Below are positions 16,409 to 23,976 of a stretch of DNA of 64,000 nt, in pieces; within the stretch, counting starts at the first letter, position 1, and each line of letters starts with the position of its first letter. The position numbers were made by a program, and so were the translations under genes. Location: contig DASXVJ010000029.1 of the NCBI GenBank assembly GCA_036504335.1, positions 1 through 64,000 of the forward strand, read 5' to 3'. Under the pieces are notes generated by a model. That model saw only the letters and a list, made by a program, of their open reading frames with translations. It did not search any database and was not told the origin of the DNA. This DNA comes from Fen-183 sp036504335 (GTDB lineage Bacteria > Acidobacteriota > Thermoanaerobaculia > UBA5066).

Positions 16409-18576
16409 GCGGCGCCCGACCTCCCCTCGTGACGCCGCCGACCCCGTCGGAGGCTTCCCTCAGCCGCCGGCGCTTCATCCGCCTCGTCGGCGGCGGGATC
16501 ATCGTCCTCTTCAACGCCGACCTGTCCGACCTCATGGGGCAGGAAACGCGCACGCGCGGGTACCCGACGGATTTCAACGCCTACCTGAGGATCGCGGCCG
16601 ACGGCCGCGTCACCGTCTACTCCGGGAAGATCGAAATGGGGCAGGGCGTCGTCACGTCGCTCGCGCAGATGGCGGCCGACGAGCTGGCCGTGCCCCTCGG
16701 CTCGATCGACATGGTCATGGGCGACACGGCGCTGTGTCCCTTCGACAACGGGACGTACGGCTCGATGTCGACGCGCTTCTTCGGCCCGGCGCTGCGCGCG
16801 GCGGCGGCCGAAGCGAAGGCCGTGCTCGTCGAGCTCGCCTCCGAGAGGCTCAAGGCGCCGAAGGAGACCCTCCGCGCCGTGGACGGCGCGGTGGTCTCGG
16901 CCTCTGACCCGAAAGTGCGCGTCACGTTCGGCGAGCTCGCGAACGGCCAGAAGATCGTTCGGGCGCTCGACGGCAAGGCCGTCCCGAAGTCCGTCGCCGA
17001 GTTCCGGCTCATGGGCAAGCCCACGAAGCGCCTCGACGCGCGCGCGAAGGTGACCGGCAAGGCCGCCTACGCGGGGGACGTCCGCCTGCCCGGAATGCTG
17101 TACGCAAAGGTTCTGCGCCCGCCGGCTCACGGCGCCGTGATGAAGAGCGTCGACACGTCGGCCGCGGCGCGCGTCACGGGCGCCGTCGTCGTGAACGAAG
17201 GCGGCCTCGTCGCCATCCTGGCGCCGGACCCGGAGGCCGCCGAAAAAGCGCTCGCCGCCGTCAAGGCCGAGTGGGACGTTCCGAAGCCCGCGTTCGACGA
17301 CCGGACGGTGTTCGACCACCTCCTGAAGTCCGGCGGCGCGGGACAGGAGTCCGGGCGGAAGGGCGACCTGGCCGAGGGCGAAAAGTCGTCCGTCTTCCTT
17401 TTCGAGGGCAAGTACCTGAACGGATACGGCGCGCACGCCGCGATGGAGACGCACACGGCGCTCGCGCGGCTCGAGAACGGCACGATGACGGTGTGGAACT
17501 CCACGCAGACGCCGTTCCCGAACCAGGCCGCGATCGCGCAGGCGATCGGGTTTGAAAAGGAAAACGTCCGCGTCATCACGCCGTTCGTGGGCGGCGGCTT
17601 CGGCGGCAAGAGCGGCGGCGGGCAGCAGGCGATCGAGGCGGCGAAGCTCGCGAAGGCCGCCGGCAAGCCCGTGCAGGTGTGCTGGAGCCGCGCCGAGGAG
17701 TTCTTCTTCGACGCGTTCCGCCCCGCGGCCGTCGTGAAGATCCGCTCGGGCCTCGACGCGCAGGGCCGGATCTCGCTGTGGGACTACCAGGTGTACGCGG
17801 CGGGCTCGCGAGGCGCCGAGCAGTTTTACGACGTCCCGCACAACCTCATGCGCACCTACGGGCGCTGGGGCGGCGACAGCCCGAAGATGCACCTCTTCGC
17901 GACGGGGCCGTGGCGCGCCCCGGGGGCGAACCTCAACGTCTTCGCGCGCGAGTCGCACCTCGACGTCATGGCCGCGAAAGCGAAGGCCGACCCGCTCGAG
18001 TTCCGTCTCCGCAACACGTCCGACGGGCGCATGCGGAGCGTCCTCGAGGCCGCGGCCGCGCGCTTCGGCTGGAAGAAGGCCGCCGGGCCGTCGGGCCGCG
18101 GCGTGGGGATCGCCTGCGGGATCGACGCGGGGACGTACGTGGCCCTCGTCGCCGAGGTGAAAGTCGACGCTGCCAGCGGGCGGATCCGCGTCGTGAGGAT
18201 CGCGTGCGCGCAGGACATGGGCGTCGTGATCAACCCGGACGGCGCGACGATGCAGATGGAAGGCTGCATCATGATGGGCCTCGGCTACGCGCTGACGGAG
18301 GAAGTCCGCTTCGAGGGCGGGCGCATTCTCACGAAGAACTTCGACACGTACGAAATCCCGAAGTTCTCGATGATGCCCGTTCTCGACACCGTCCTCGTGA
18401 AGAACGACGAGCTCTCGCCGCAGGGCGGCGGCGAACCGGCTCTCGTGCCGGTCGGGGCGGCCATCGCGAACGCCGTATTCGACGCGACGGGCGCGCGCCT
18501 CGCCGAGATGCCCATGACGCCCGACCGCGTGAAGGCGGCGTTGGCCGCCGTCAGACGCCCAGGTACGCCTCCTTGA
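16405..18576 (+). CDS. Molybdopterin-binding subunit, xanthine/aldehyde dehydrogenase family
   Basis: A 723-residue large subunit of a two-component molybdenum hydroxylase (isoquinoline 1-oxidoreductase beta type). Near the N-terminus SRRRFIRLVGGG is a Tat-like twin-arginine motif followed by a hydrophobic stretch, suggesting export to the periplasm. The cofactor-binding glycine loop GGGFGGKSGGGQ lies around residues 397-408, and GTYGSMSTR and QGGGEPALVPVGAAIANA are family features (QGG and GEPA). No flavin subunit is present, so electrons may go to a cytochrome encoded elsewhere. The substrate is unknown. The last 26 bases overlap the 3' end of the convergent livF gene. Confidence 0.92.
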   Translation: MSGARPPLVTPPTPSEASLSRRRFIRLVGGGIIVLFNADLSDLMGQETRTRGYPTDFNAYLRIAADGRVTVYSGKIEMGQGVVTSLAQMAADELAVPLGSIDMVMGDTALCPFDNGTYGSMSTRFFGPALRAAAAEAKAVLVELASERLKAPKETLRAVDGAVVSASDPKVRVTFGELANGQKIVRALDGKAVPKSVAEFRLMGKPTKRLDARAKVTGKAAYAGDVRLPGMLYAKVLRPPAHGAVMKSVDTSAAARVTGAVVVNEGGLVAILAPDPEAAEKALAAVKAEWDVPKPAFDDRTVFDHLLKSGGAGQESGRKGDLAEGEKSSVFLFEGKYLNGYGAHAAMETHTALARLENGTMTVWNSTQTPFPNQAAIAQAIGFEKENVRVITPFVGGGFGGKSGGGQQAIEAAKLAKAAGKPVQVCWSRAEEFFFDAFRPAAVVKIRSGLDAQGRISLWDYQVYAAGSRGAEQFYDVPHNLMRTYGRWGGDSPKMHLFATGPWRAPGANLNVFARESHLDVMAAKAKADPLEFRLRNTSDGRMRSVLEAAAARFGWKKAAGPSGRGVGIACGIDAGTYVALVAEVKVDAASGRIRVVRIACAQDMGVVINPDGATMQMEGCIMMGLGYALTEEVRFEGGRILTKNFDTYEIPKFSMMPVLDTVLVKNDELSPQGGGEPALVPVGAAIANAVFDATGARLAEMPMTPDRVKAALAAVRRPGTPP

Positions 18577-19255
18577 CGTGCGCGTCGTTCAGGAGGTCTT
18601 TCCCCTTGCCCTCCAGAACGATGCGCCCGTTCTCGAGCACGTAGGCGCGGTCCGCGATCGCGAGGCTCTTGAAGACGTTCTGCTCCACGAGCAGCACCGT
18701 GACGCCGGCGTCGTGGACTTCCTGGATGACGCGGAAGATGTCCGAGACGAGGATGGGGGAGAGGCCGAGCGAGGGCTCGTCGAGCATGAGGAGGCGCGGC
18801 TTCGACATGAGCCCGCGGGCGATCGCGCACATCTGCTGCTCGCCGCCCGACATCGTGCCCGCCGCCTGCTTCTCCCGCTCCTTGAGGCGCGGGAAGATCC
18901 CATACACCTTCTCGAGCATCTCGGGGCGCGTCTTCTTCGCCTCGGGCGTCAGGGCGCCGAGGAGGAGGTTCTCCTTGACGGTCATCTCGGGGAACAGCCG
19001 CCGCGCTTCTGGCACGTGGGCGATTCCGAGCCCGACGAGGTCGTAGGGGGCGCGGGTATGGAGGGCCTGTCCCTCGTAGGTCACGGCGCCCTTCTTCGGC
19101 CTGAGGATCGAGGAGACGGTGTTCAGGCTCGTCGTCTTGCCCGAGCCGTTCGCGCCGATCAGGGCGACGACCTCGCCCTTCTGGACGTTGAAGGACACGT
19201 CCCAGAGCACCTGGACGTCTCCGTAGAACACGTCGACGTTCTTGACCTCAAGCAT
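18551..19255 (-). CDS. livF: Branched-chain amino-acid ABC transporter ATPase LivF
   Basis: A 234-residue ATPase of the second Liv system. Walker A is GANGSGKTT (about residues 34-42), signature MSGGEQQMCAIARGL, Walker B LLMLDEPSLGL, and the switch His position is occupied by Gln (LLVEQNV), as is normal in LivF. Compared with the fused copy it is a free-standing protein ending at AYLGV. The start overlaps the livG stop by eight bases. It ends inside the terminal codons of the convergent molybdenum hydroxylase gene. Confidence 0.94.
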   Translation of the reverse strand: MLEVKNVDVFYGDVQVLWDVSFNVQKGEVVALIGANGSGKTTSLNTVSSILRPKKGAVTYEGQALHTRAPYDLVGLGIAHVPEARRLFPEMTVKENLLLGALTPEAKKTRPEMLEKVYGIFPRLKEREKQAAGTMSGGEQQMCAIARGLMSKPRLLMLDEPSLGLSPILVSDIFRVIQEVHDAGVTVLLVEQNVFKSLAIADRAYVLENGRIVLEGKGKDLLNDAHVKEAYLGV

Positions 19256-19967
19256 GCGCGGCTCCCAGGTACGCCTCGATCACTCTCGGGTCGTTCGCAA
19301 CTTCCTGCGGCGTGCCCTGGGCGATCCTCTCGCCGTAGCACATGCACAGAAGACGCTGCGAGATCGACATGATGACGCGCATGTTGTGTTCGATGATGAG
19401 AATCGTGACGCCGCTCTCGTGGATCTTGCGGACGATCGCGATCGTCTTCTCGACCTCGGCGGGGTTGAGGCCCGCGAAGTTCTCGTCGAGGAGGAGAAGC
19501 TCCGGCTTCGTCGCGAGGGCGCGGGCCATCTCGAGGCGCTTGCGCATCCCGAGCGGGAGGCTTCCCGCCGTGCGGTCCCGCCAGGCCTCCATCTCCGTGA
19601 AGGCGATCGCCTCCAGCGCGATGCGGCTCGCCTCGCCGCGGTGGTCCGTGCGGGAAAACGCCGAGACCATGACGTTCTCGAGGACGGTCAGGCGCGCGAG
19701 CGGCTTGACGACCTGGAACGTCCGTGCGAGGCCGCGCCGGCAGATCGCATAGGGCTTCAGGCCGTCGATGCGCTCGCCCTTGAAGAGGATCTCGCCTTCC
19801 GTCGGCGCGTAGAAGCCGTTCACGACGTTGAAGACGGTCGTCTTGCCGGCGCCGTTCGGGCCGATGAGTCCGAAGATCTCGCCCTTCTCGACCGTGAAGG
19901 TCATGTGGCCGACGGCCTGGAGGCCGCCGAAGCGTTTCGTGACGTCCTTCAGCTCGAGGAGGCTCAC
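19248..19967 (-). CDS. livG: Branched-chain amino-acid ABC transporter ATPase LivG
   Basis: A 239-residue ATPase. Walker A is GPNGAGKTT (about 36-44), the signature is LPLGMRKRLEMARAL, Walker B LLLLDENFAGLNP and the switch His IIEHNM. It powers LivHM with LivF. The GTG start overlaps the livM stop (GTGA). The Q-loop stretch GLARTFQVVKPLARLTVLENV (features: RTFQ and LTVLENV) is nearly the same as in the fused LivGF, indicating that the two Liv systems are paralogous. Confidence 0.94.
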   Translation of the reverse strand: MSLLELKDVTKRFGGLQAVGHMTFTVEKGEIFGLIGPNGAGKTTVFNVVNGFYAPTEGEILFKGERIDGLKPYAICRRGLARTFQVVKPLARLTVLENVMVSAFSRTDHRGEASRIALEAIAFTEMEAWRDRTAGSLPLGMRKRLEMARALATKPELLLLDENFAGLNPAEVEKTIAIVRKIHESGVTILIIEHNMRVIMSISQRLLCMCYGERIAQGTPQEVANDPRVIEAYLGAAHA

Positions 19968-20938
19968 GCGGCCTCCTTCAGCGGGCCGCCGGCCGGCGGG
20001 GCCGCGAGGCGCCGCTTGCGGCGCTGGAGGGATTCCCGGAGCGTGCCGACGATTCCCTGCGGGAAGAAGATGATGATCACGATGATGAGAAGGCCGAAGA
20101 AGACGAGGTGCCCGGACTTCAGGTACGTTCGGAACACCTCGGACATGAGGATGTAGATCGCGGCGCCCACCGCGGGTCCCCACGTCGTCGCGACGCCGCC
20201 GAGCATCGTGACGAGGATCATCATGACCGAGATGTCGTGGATCGAGAACACGATGCCCGGGTCGATGAACCCCATGTAGTTCATGTAGAAGCTGCCCGCG
20301 ACGCCCGTGAAGAACGCGCTGAGGAGCAGCGAGATCAGCTTGTACTTCGTCGCGTTGATCCCGAGCGACTCGGCGCAGTCCTGGTCCTCGCGGATCGCGA
20401 GGAAGTAGAAGCCGAGCTTTCCGTGCATGACGAGCCGGATGAGCGCCATGCTCACGGCCGCGAGCGCGAGGACGATCCAGTAGTACCAGCTCTTCGAGTT
20501 GAAGGCCGGGATGAAGAGGATGCCCTCGGCGCCGTTCGTGAGCTGCTTCCAGTTCAGCGCGACGAGGCGGAGGACCTCGGCGAGGGCGAGAACCGAGAGC
20601 GCGAAGTACGGGCCGCGCAGCCGGAAGCAGATCCAGCCGATCACGGCGGACGCCCCCGCGGCCGCGAGGCCGCCGAGGAGAAGGCCCCACCAGGCGGCGG
20701 CAGGGGACATCCCCGTCTTCACGAGGATTCCGGTCGTGTACGCGCCGATGCCGAAGAAGGCGGCGTGCCCGAAGGAGACCTGTCCGGTGTATCCCCCGAG
20801 GAGGTTCCAGCTCTGGCCGAGGACCGTCCAGAGGAGGCAGAGGATCAGCATGTGGAGGACGTACGGATTGCTCACGACGGTGGGGACGACCGCGAGGAGC
20901 GCGAGGCCGCCGAGCGGGAGGAGCACGGAACGGCTCAT
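19964..20938 (-). CDS. livM: Branched-chain amino-acid ABC transporter permease LivM
   Basis: A 324-residue permease with about ten hydrophobic segments. GGYTGQVSFGHAAFFGIGAYTTG (features: GGYTGQVSFGHA and GIGAYTTG) is the LivM signature and IREDQDCAESLGIN is the coupling loop. The ATG is two bases after the livH stop. The C-terminal tail RRKRRLAAPPAGG is basic and cytoplasmic. Confidence 0.93.
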   Translation of the reverse strand: MSRSVLLPLGGLALLAVVPTVVSNPYVLHMLILCLLWTVLGQSWNLLGGYTGQVSFGHAAFFGIGAYTTGILVKTGMSPAAAWWGLLLGGLAAAGASAVIGWICFRLRGPYFALSVLALAEVLRLVALNWKQLTNGAEGILFIPAFNSKSWYYWIVLALAAVSMALIRLVMHGKLGFYFLAIREDQDCAESLGINATKYKLISLLLSAFFTGVAGSFYMNYMGFIDPGIVFSIHDISVMMILVTMLGGVATTWGPAVGAAIYILMSEVFRTYLKSGHLVFFGLLIIVIIIFFPQGIVGTLRESLQRRKRRLAAPPAGGPLKEAA

Positions 20939-20940
20939 CG

Positions 20941-21864
20941 TCAGGCCCTGCCCTTTCCGAGGAGTCCCTTGGGCAGGAAGATCAGGACGAGGACGAAGAT
21001 GATGAAGCCGAACGCGTCCTTGTAGCCGAGCGAGACGTAGACGGAGCCGAGCGATTCGGCGAGGCCGAGGACGACGCCGCCGAGGACGGCGCCCGCGACG
21101 TTCCCGAGGCCGCCGAGGACCGTGATGATGAAGGCCTTCAGCGTGAAGGGGCCGCCGATCTGCGGGAACAGGTAGTAGACCGGAGCGAGGAGAGCCCCGG
21201 CGGCGCCCACGAGGGCGGAGCCGAGGCCGAACGTGATGTACGTGATCCGCTTCGTGTTGACGCCCATGAGGGACGCGGCGCGGGCGTCCTGCGCGGTCGC
21301 GCGGATCATCCGGCCGAGGTCCGTGTAGCCCAGGAAGAGGAACAGGGCGCCTCCGAGGGCGAGCGCGATCCCGAATGCGATCAGCATCGGGAAACTGAAG
21401 GAGAGCGAGATCGTCTGGCCGCCCATCTTCACGTCCCAGTAGATCGTCTTCGACGCGTAGGAAACGGGGACGGAGCGGTAGTCCGCGGTGAACGCAAGGA
21501 GCGCGAGGTTCGAGAGCACGAGGCCGATGCCGACCGTGAGGAGCACCTGGTTCTCCGGCAGGATCGACTCGGCCTCCATGACCGGGGCGATGAGCCATTT
21601 CTGGAGCATCGCCCCGAGGACGAAGAGGGCGGGAATGACGATGAGGAGCGAGACGTACGGGTCGATCTTTCCGAGCGTGAACGCCCAGAACGTGATGTAC
21701 ATGCCGACCATCATCAGCTCGCCGTGCGCGAGGTTGATGATCTTCATGACCCCCATGATCAGAGACATCCCGAGCCCGATCAGGGCGTAGAGGCCGCCGA
21801 GCAGGATCCCCGAGATGAGGACCTGCGCGAGCAGCTCGATCTGACCGGCGACCTGTGGCGTCAC
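20941..21864 (-). CDS. livH: Branched-chain amino-acid ABC transporter permease LivH
   Basis: A 307-residue permease with about eight hydrophobic segments. GLGMSLIMGVMKIINLAHGE is the LivH signature and IRATAQDARAASLMGVN the coupling loop. It forms the channel with LivM. It follows the binding protein by 27 bases and precedes livM directly. Confidence 0.93.
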   Translation of the reverse strand: MTPQVAGQIELLAQVLISGILLGGLYALIGLGMSLIMGVMKIINLAHGELMMVGMYITFWAFTLGKIDPYVSLLIVIPALFVLGAMLQKWLIAPVMEAESILPENQVLLTVGIGLVLSNLALLAFTADYRSVPVSYASKTIYWDVKMGGQTISLSFSFPMLIAFGIALALGGALFLFLGYTDLGRMIRATAQDARAASLMGVNTKRITYITFGLGSALVGAAGALLAPVYYLFPQIGGPFTLKAFIITVLGGLGNVAGAVLGGVVLGLAESLGSVYVSLGYKDAFGFIIFVLVLIFLPKGLLGKGRA

Positions 21865-21891
21865 GGCATCACGTCCGTCGGCGCCGCCGCG

Positions 21892-23091
21892 TTACTTGCG
21901 GTCGCGCCAGCGCGGCGCCGGGTAGACGTAGGGGGCCGAGGCGAGGGCCTTCGGCCACACCGTCTCGAACTTCTTCTTCTGCCACTGGCCGACGAGCGTC
22001 TCCATTCTGTTCTGGTTCGTGAACTTGTCCCAGGACTGGAACTTCACGGGGCCGAAGGCGGTCATCATGTCCGTCGCGGCGAGCGCGTCGCGCAGGTCGT
22101 CGCTGGACGTGGACTTCGCCCGGGCGAGGACGTCGGCGAGGACGAAGGCCGTCGCGTAGGCCTCGGCGGCGTGGTAGCTCGGCGCCTTCTTGTAGAGCTT
22201 CTGGAAGTTCGCGTCGAACGTGGAAGCGCCGGGGTACTTCACCTGGGGCGTCCAGAGCGACGCGGACATGCAGAACTCGGTCGCATCGCCGGCGTTCTCG
22301 AGGAACTCGGGGAGCGTGTGGCCCGCCGCGCCGCCGATGAAGGCCTGGGCGTTGAGGTCGAGCTCCTTGGACTGCCGCATGAGAAGCGAGGCGTCCATGA
22401 GGTACGACACCATGTAGACGATGTCGGGGCGGAGGGACTTGACCTTCTGGAGAATGGGCTTGAAGTCCACGGCGCCGGCCTGGTAGCCCTCGGCGAGGAC
22501 GACCTGCATGCCCTTGGACTCGGCGTACTCCTTCATGGACTTCGAGGTGGACGTCCCGAAGTCCGTGTTCTCGAAGAGGATCGCGACCGACTTGGGCTTG
22601 GCGACTTCCTCGAAGAAGGAGAAGACGCCCTTGGCGTAGAGGCCCGCAGGCGAGTTCAGGCGGAAGATGTACTTCCATCCCTGCTGCGTGATCTTGTCCG
22701 CGGCGCCCGTGTCGACGAGGTAGGGGACCTTGTACTTCTCGGCGATGCCCGCGACGGCGTACGAGCACTGGCTCGTGTACTCGCCGACGACGATCGGATA
22801 CTTGTTGATCGTGATGAACTTCTCGACGATCGCCGAGGCGGTGTCGGGCTTTCCGCCCGAGTCCTGGATGTCGAACGCGAGCTTCGTGCCCTTCACGCCG
22901 CCCTTGGCGTTGATCTCGTCAGCCGCCATCTGATAGGCCTGCTTCTTCATCTCGCCGAACTTCGCCTCGGCGCCGGTGAGAGGGAGTGGCACGCCGACGG
23001 TGAAGGTCTTGCCCTGCGCGAGGGCCGGAGACGCCGAGAGCGCGGCGATCGCCGCGACGGCGAGCACGGAGAACATGCGTCGGTTGGTCAT
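21892..23091 (-). CDS. Periplasmic amino-acid-binding protein of Liv operon 2
   Basis: A 399-residue LivJ/LivK-family protein with signal peptide (MTNRRMFSVLAVAAIAAL, cleavage after SPALAQ) and mature start KTFTVGVPLPLTGAEAKFG. It is the first gene of the operon, with a strong RBS (GAGGAGG) before ATG 23091. The spacing of conserved blocks (GEYTSQCSYA, FRLNSPAG, NTDFGTS) fits the amide/branched-chain group. Upstream lies an inverted repeat that may be an operator. The ligand may differ from those of the two other binding proteins here. Confidence 0.9.
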   Translation of the reverse strand: MTNRRMFSVLAVAAIAALSASPALAQGKTFTVGVPLPLTGAEAKFGEMKKQAYQMAADEINAKGGVKGTKLAFDIQDSGGKPDTASAIVEKFITINKYPIVVGEYTSQCSYAVAGIAEKYKVPYLVDTGAADKITQQGWKYIFRLNSPAGLYAKGVFSFFEEVAKPKSVAILFENTDFGTSTSKSMKEYAESKGMQVVLAEGYQAGAVDFKPILQKVKSLRPDIVYMVSYLMDASLLMRQSKELDLNAQAFIGGAAGHTLPEFLENAGDATEFCMSASLWTPQVKYPGASTFDANFQKLYKKAPSYHAAEAYATAFVLADVLARAKSTSSDDLRDALAATDMMTAFGPVKFQSWDKFTNQNRMETLVGQWQKKKFETVWPKALASAPYVYPAPRWRDRK

Positions 23092-23161
23092 TTAAGGCCT
23101 CCTCTTGAGTTTTCGTGTCCCGAAACGACACCGTTATGTCGAGATTCGTTCTCGGACGCGA

Positions 23162-23177
23162 TGATTCGAATGAATCA
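23162..23177. promoter_or_regulatory. Perfect inverted repeat TGATTC-N4-GAATCA upstream of Liv operon 2
   Basis: The two 6-base arms are perfectly complementary around GAAT. It lies about 70 bases before the binding-protein ATG, a plausible operator position. A near-identical copy (TGATTC-AGAT-GGATCA) lies between ileS and the oxidoreductase gene at 51299-51314. Confidence 0.35.
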
Positions 23178-23186
23178 GATCGCGGC

Positions 23187-23219
23187 CAAAAAGATGCGCC
23201 GGGGCGTGGGCCCCGGCGC
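23187..23219 (-). terminator. Intrinsic terminator of the CBS-ACT gene
   Basis: A perfect 10-bp stem GCGCCGGGGC / GCCCCGGCGC with a 4-base loop, followed on the minus strand by ATCTTTTTGGCC. It sits 44 bases after the stop of the CBS-ACT gene, and separates that gene from Liv operon 2. The remaining bases between 23092 and 23262 hold the Liv operon 2 leader and no gene. Confidence 0.75.
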
Positions 23220-23262
23220 GGAGAGAGGCGCGGACCCCGGCGAATGGGCCCGGCCCCGGGAA

Positions 23263-23910
23263 TCAGTCGGCTTCGACGCGGGCGTCGCCGTAGGCCTTCG
23301 TGAGCTCGGCCCTGAGGGCGTCCGGTTTCGAGCAGTCGACGCGCATGATGAGCTCGCGTTTGCCCGCCGGGACCTTCGCGTAAGACCCGAGGATGGACAC
23401 GATCTTGCCGCCCGCGGTCCGGCAGAGGTCGGCGACCTCGCGGATGGAGCCGGGCTTGTCGGGGATCAGGATGTCGACGCGGAGCCGGCCCTTGCCGACG
23501 CCCGTGATGTCCACGAGGGCCCGGAAGACGTCGCCCTCGGTCAGGATCCCGACCAGCGCGCCCTTCGCGTCGAGGACCGGGAGGCCCTCGACGCGCTTCT
23601 CCATCATGATCTGTGCGGCCCGCTCGATCGGGGTGTCCGGCGTCACGGTGAACGGCTTCTTCGTCATGATGTCGCCGATCTTCAGCTTGTCGAGGACGTA
23701 GTGGAGCTCCCAGATGTCGAGCGTCGTGGCGCGCGACGGCGAGACGTCCTTCAGGTCGCGGTCCGAGACGATGCCCACCAGCTTGCCGTCGCCGTTGACC
23801 ACGGGGATCCGGCGGATCTTCTTCTCTTTCATCAGGTGGATCGCGGCCGAGAGCGAATCCGTCGCCTTCAGCGTGATCACCTTGGCGGTCATCCATTTTT
23901 CGACGCGCAT
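23263..23910 (-). CDS. CBS-pair and ACT domain protein (AcuB-like)
   Basis: A 215-residue cytosolic protein with two CBS domains (about residues 5-60 and 75-135) and an ACT-like domain (about 140-205: LRVDILIPDKPGSIREVADL). CBS pairs bind adenine nucleotides and ACT domains often bind amino acids, so it is probably a small-molecule sensor. The order CBS-CBS-ACT resembles AcuB, which was linked to acetoin/acetate metabolism; a role near acetyl-CoA synthetase in this organism is only a guess. It is a monocistronic unit ended by a strong terminator. Confidence 0.82.
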   Translation of the reverse strand: MRVEKWMTAKVITLKATDSLSAAIHLMKEKKIRRIPVVNGDGKLVGIVSDRDLKDVSPSRATTLDIWELHYVLDKLKIGDIMTKKPFTVTPDTPIERAAQIMMEKRVEGLPVLDAKGALVGILTEGDVFRALVDITGVGKGRLRVDILIPDKPGSIREVADLCRTAGGKIVSILGSYAKVPAGKRELIMRVDCSKPDALRAELTKAYGDARVEAD

Positions 23911-23976
23911 GGGGGGCCCTCCAGACGTGCGCCATTACGCGCCCCGGAGCGGGATCCCGGCGATAGTTCGTTTGAA

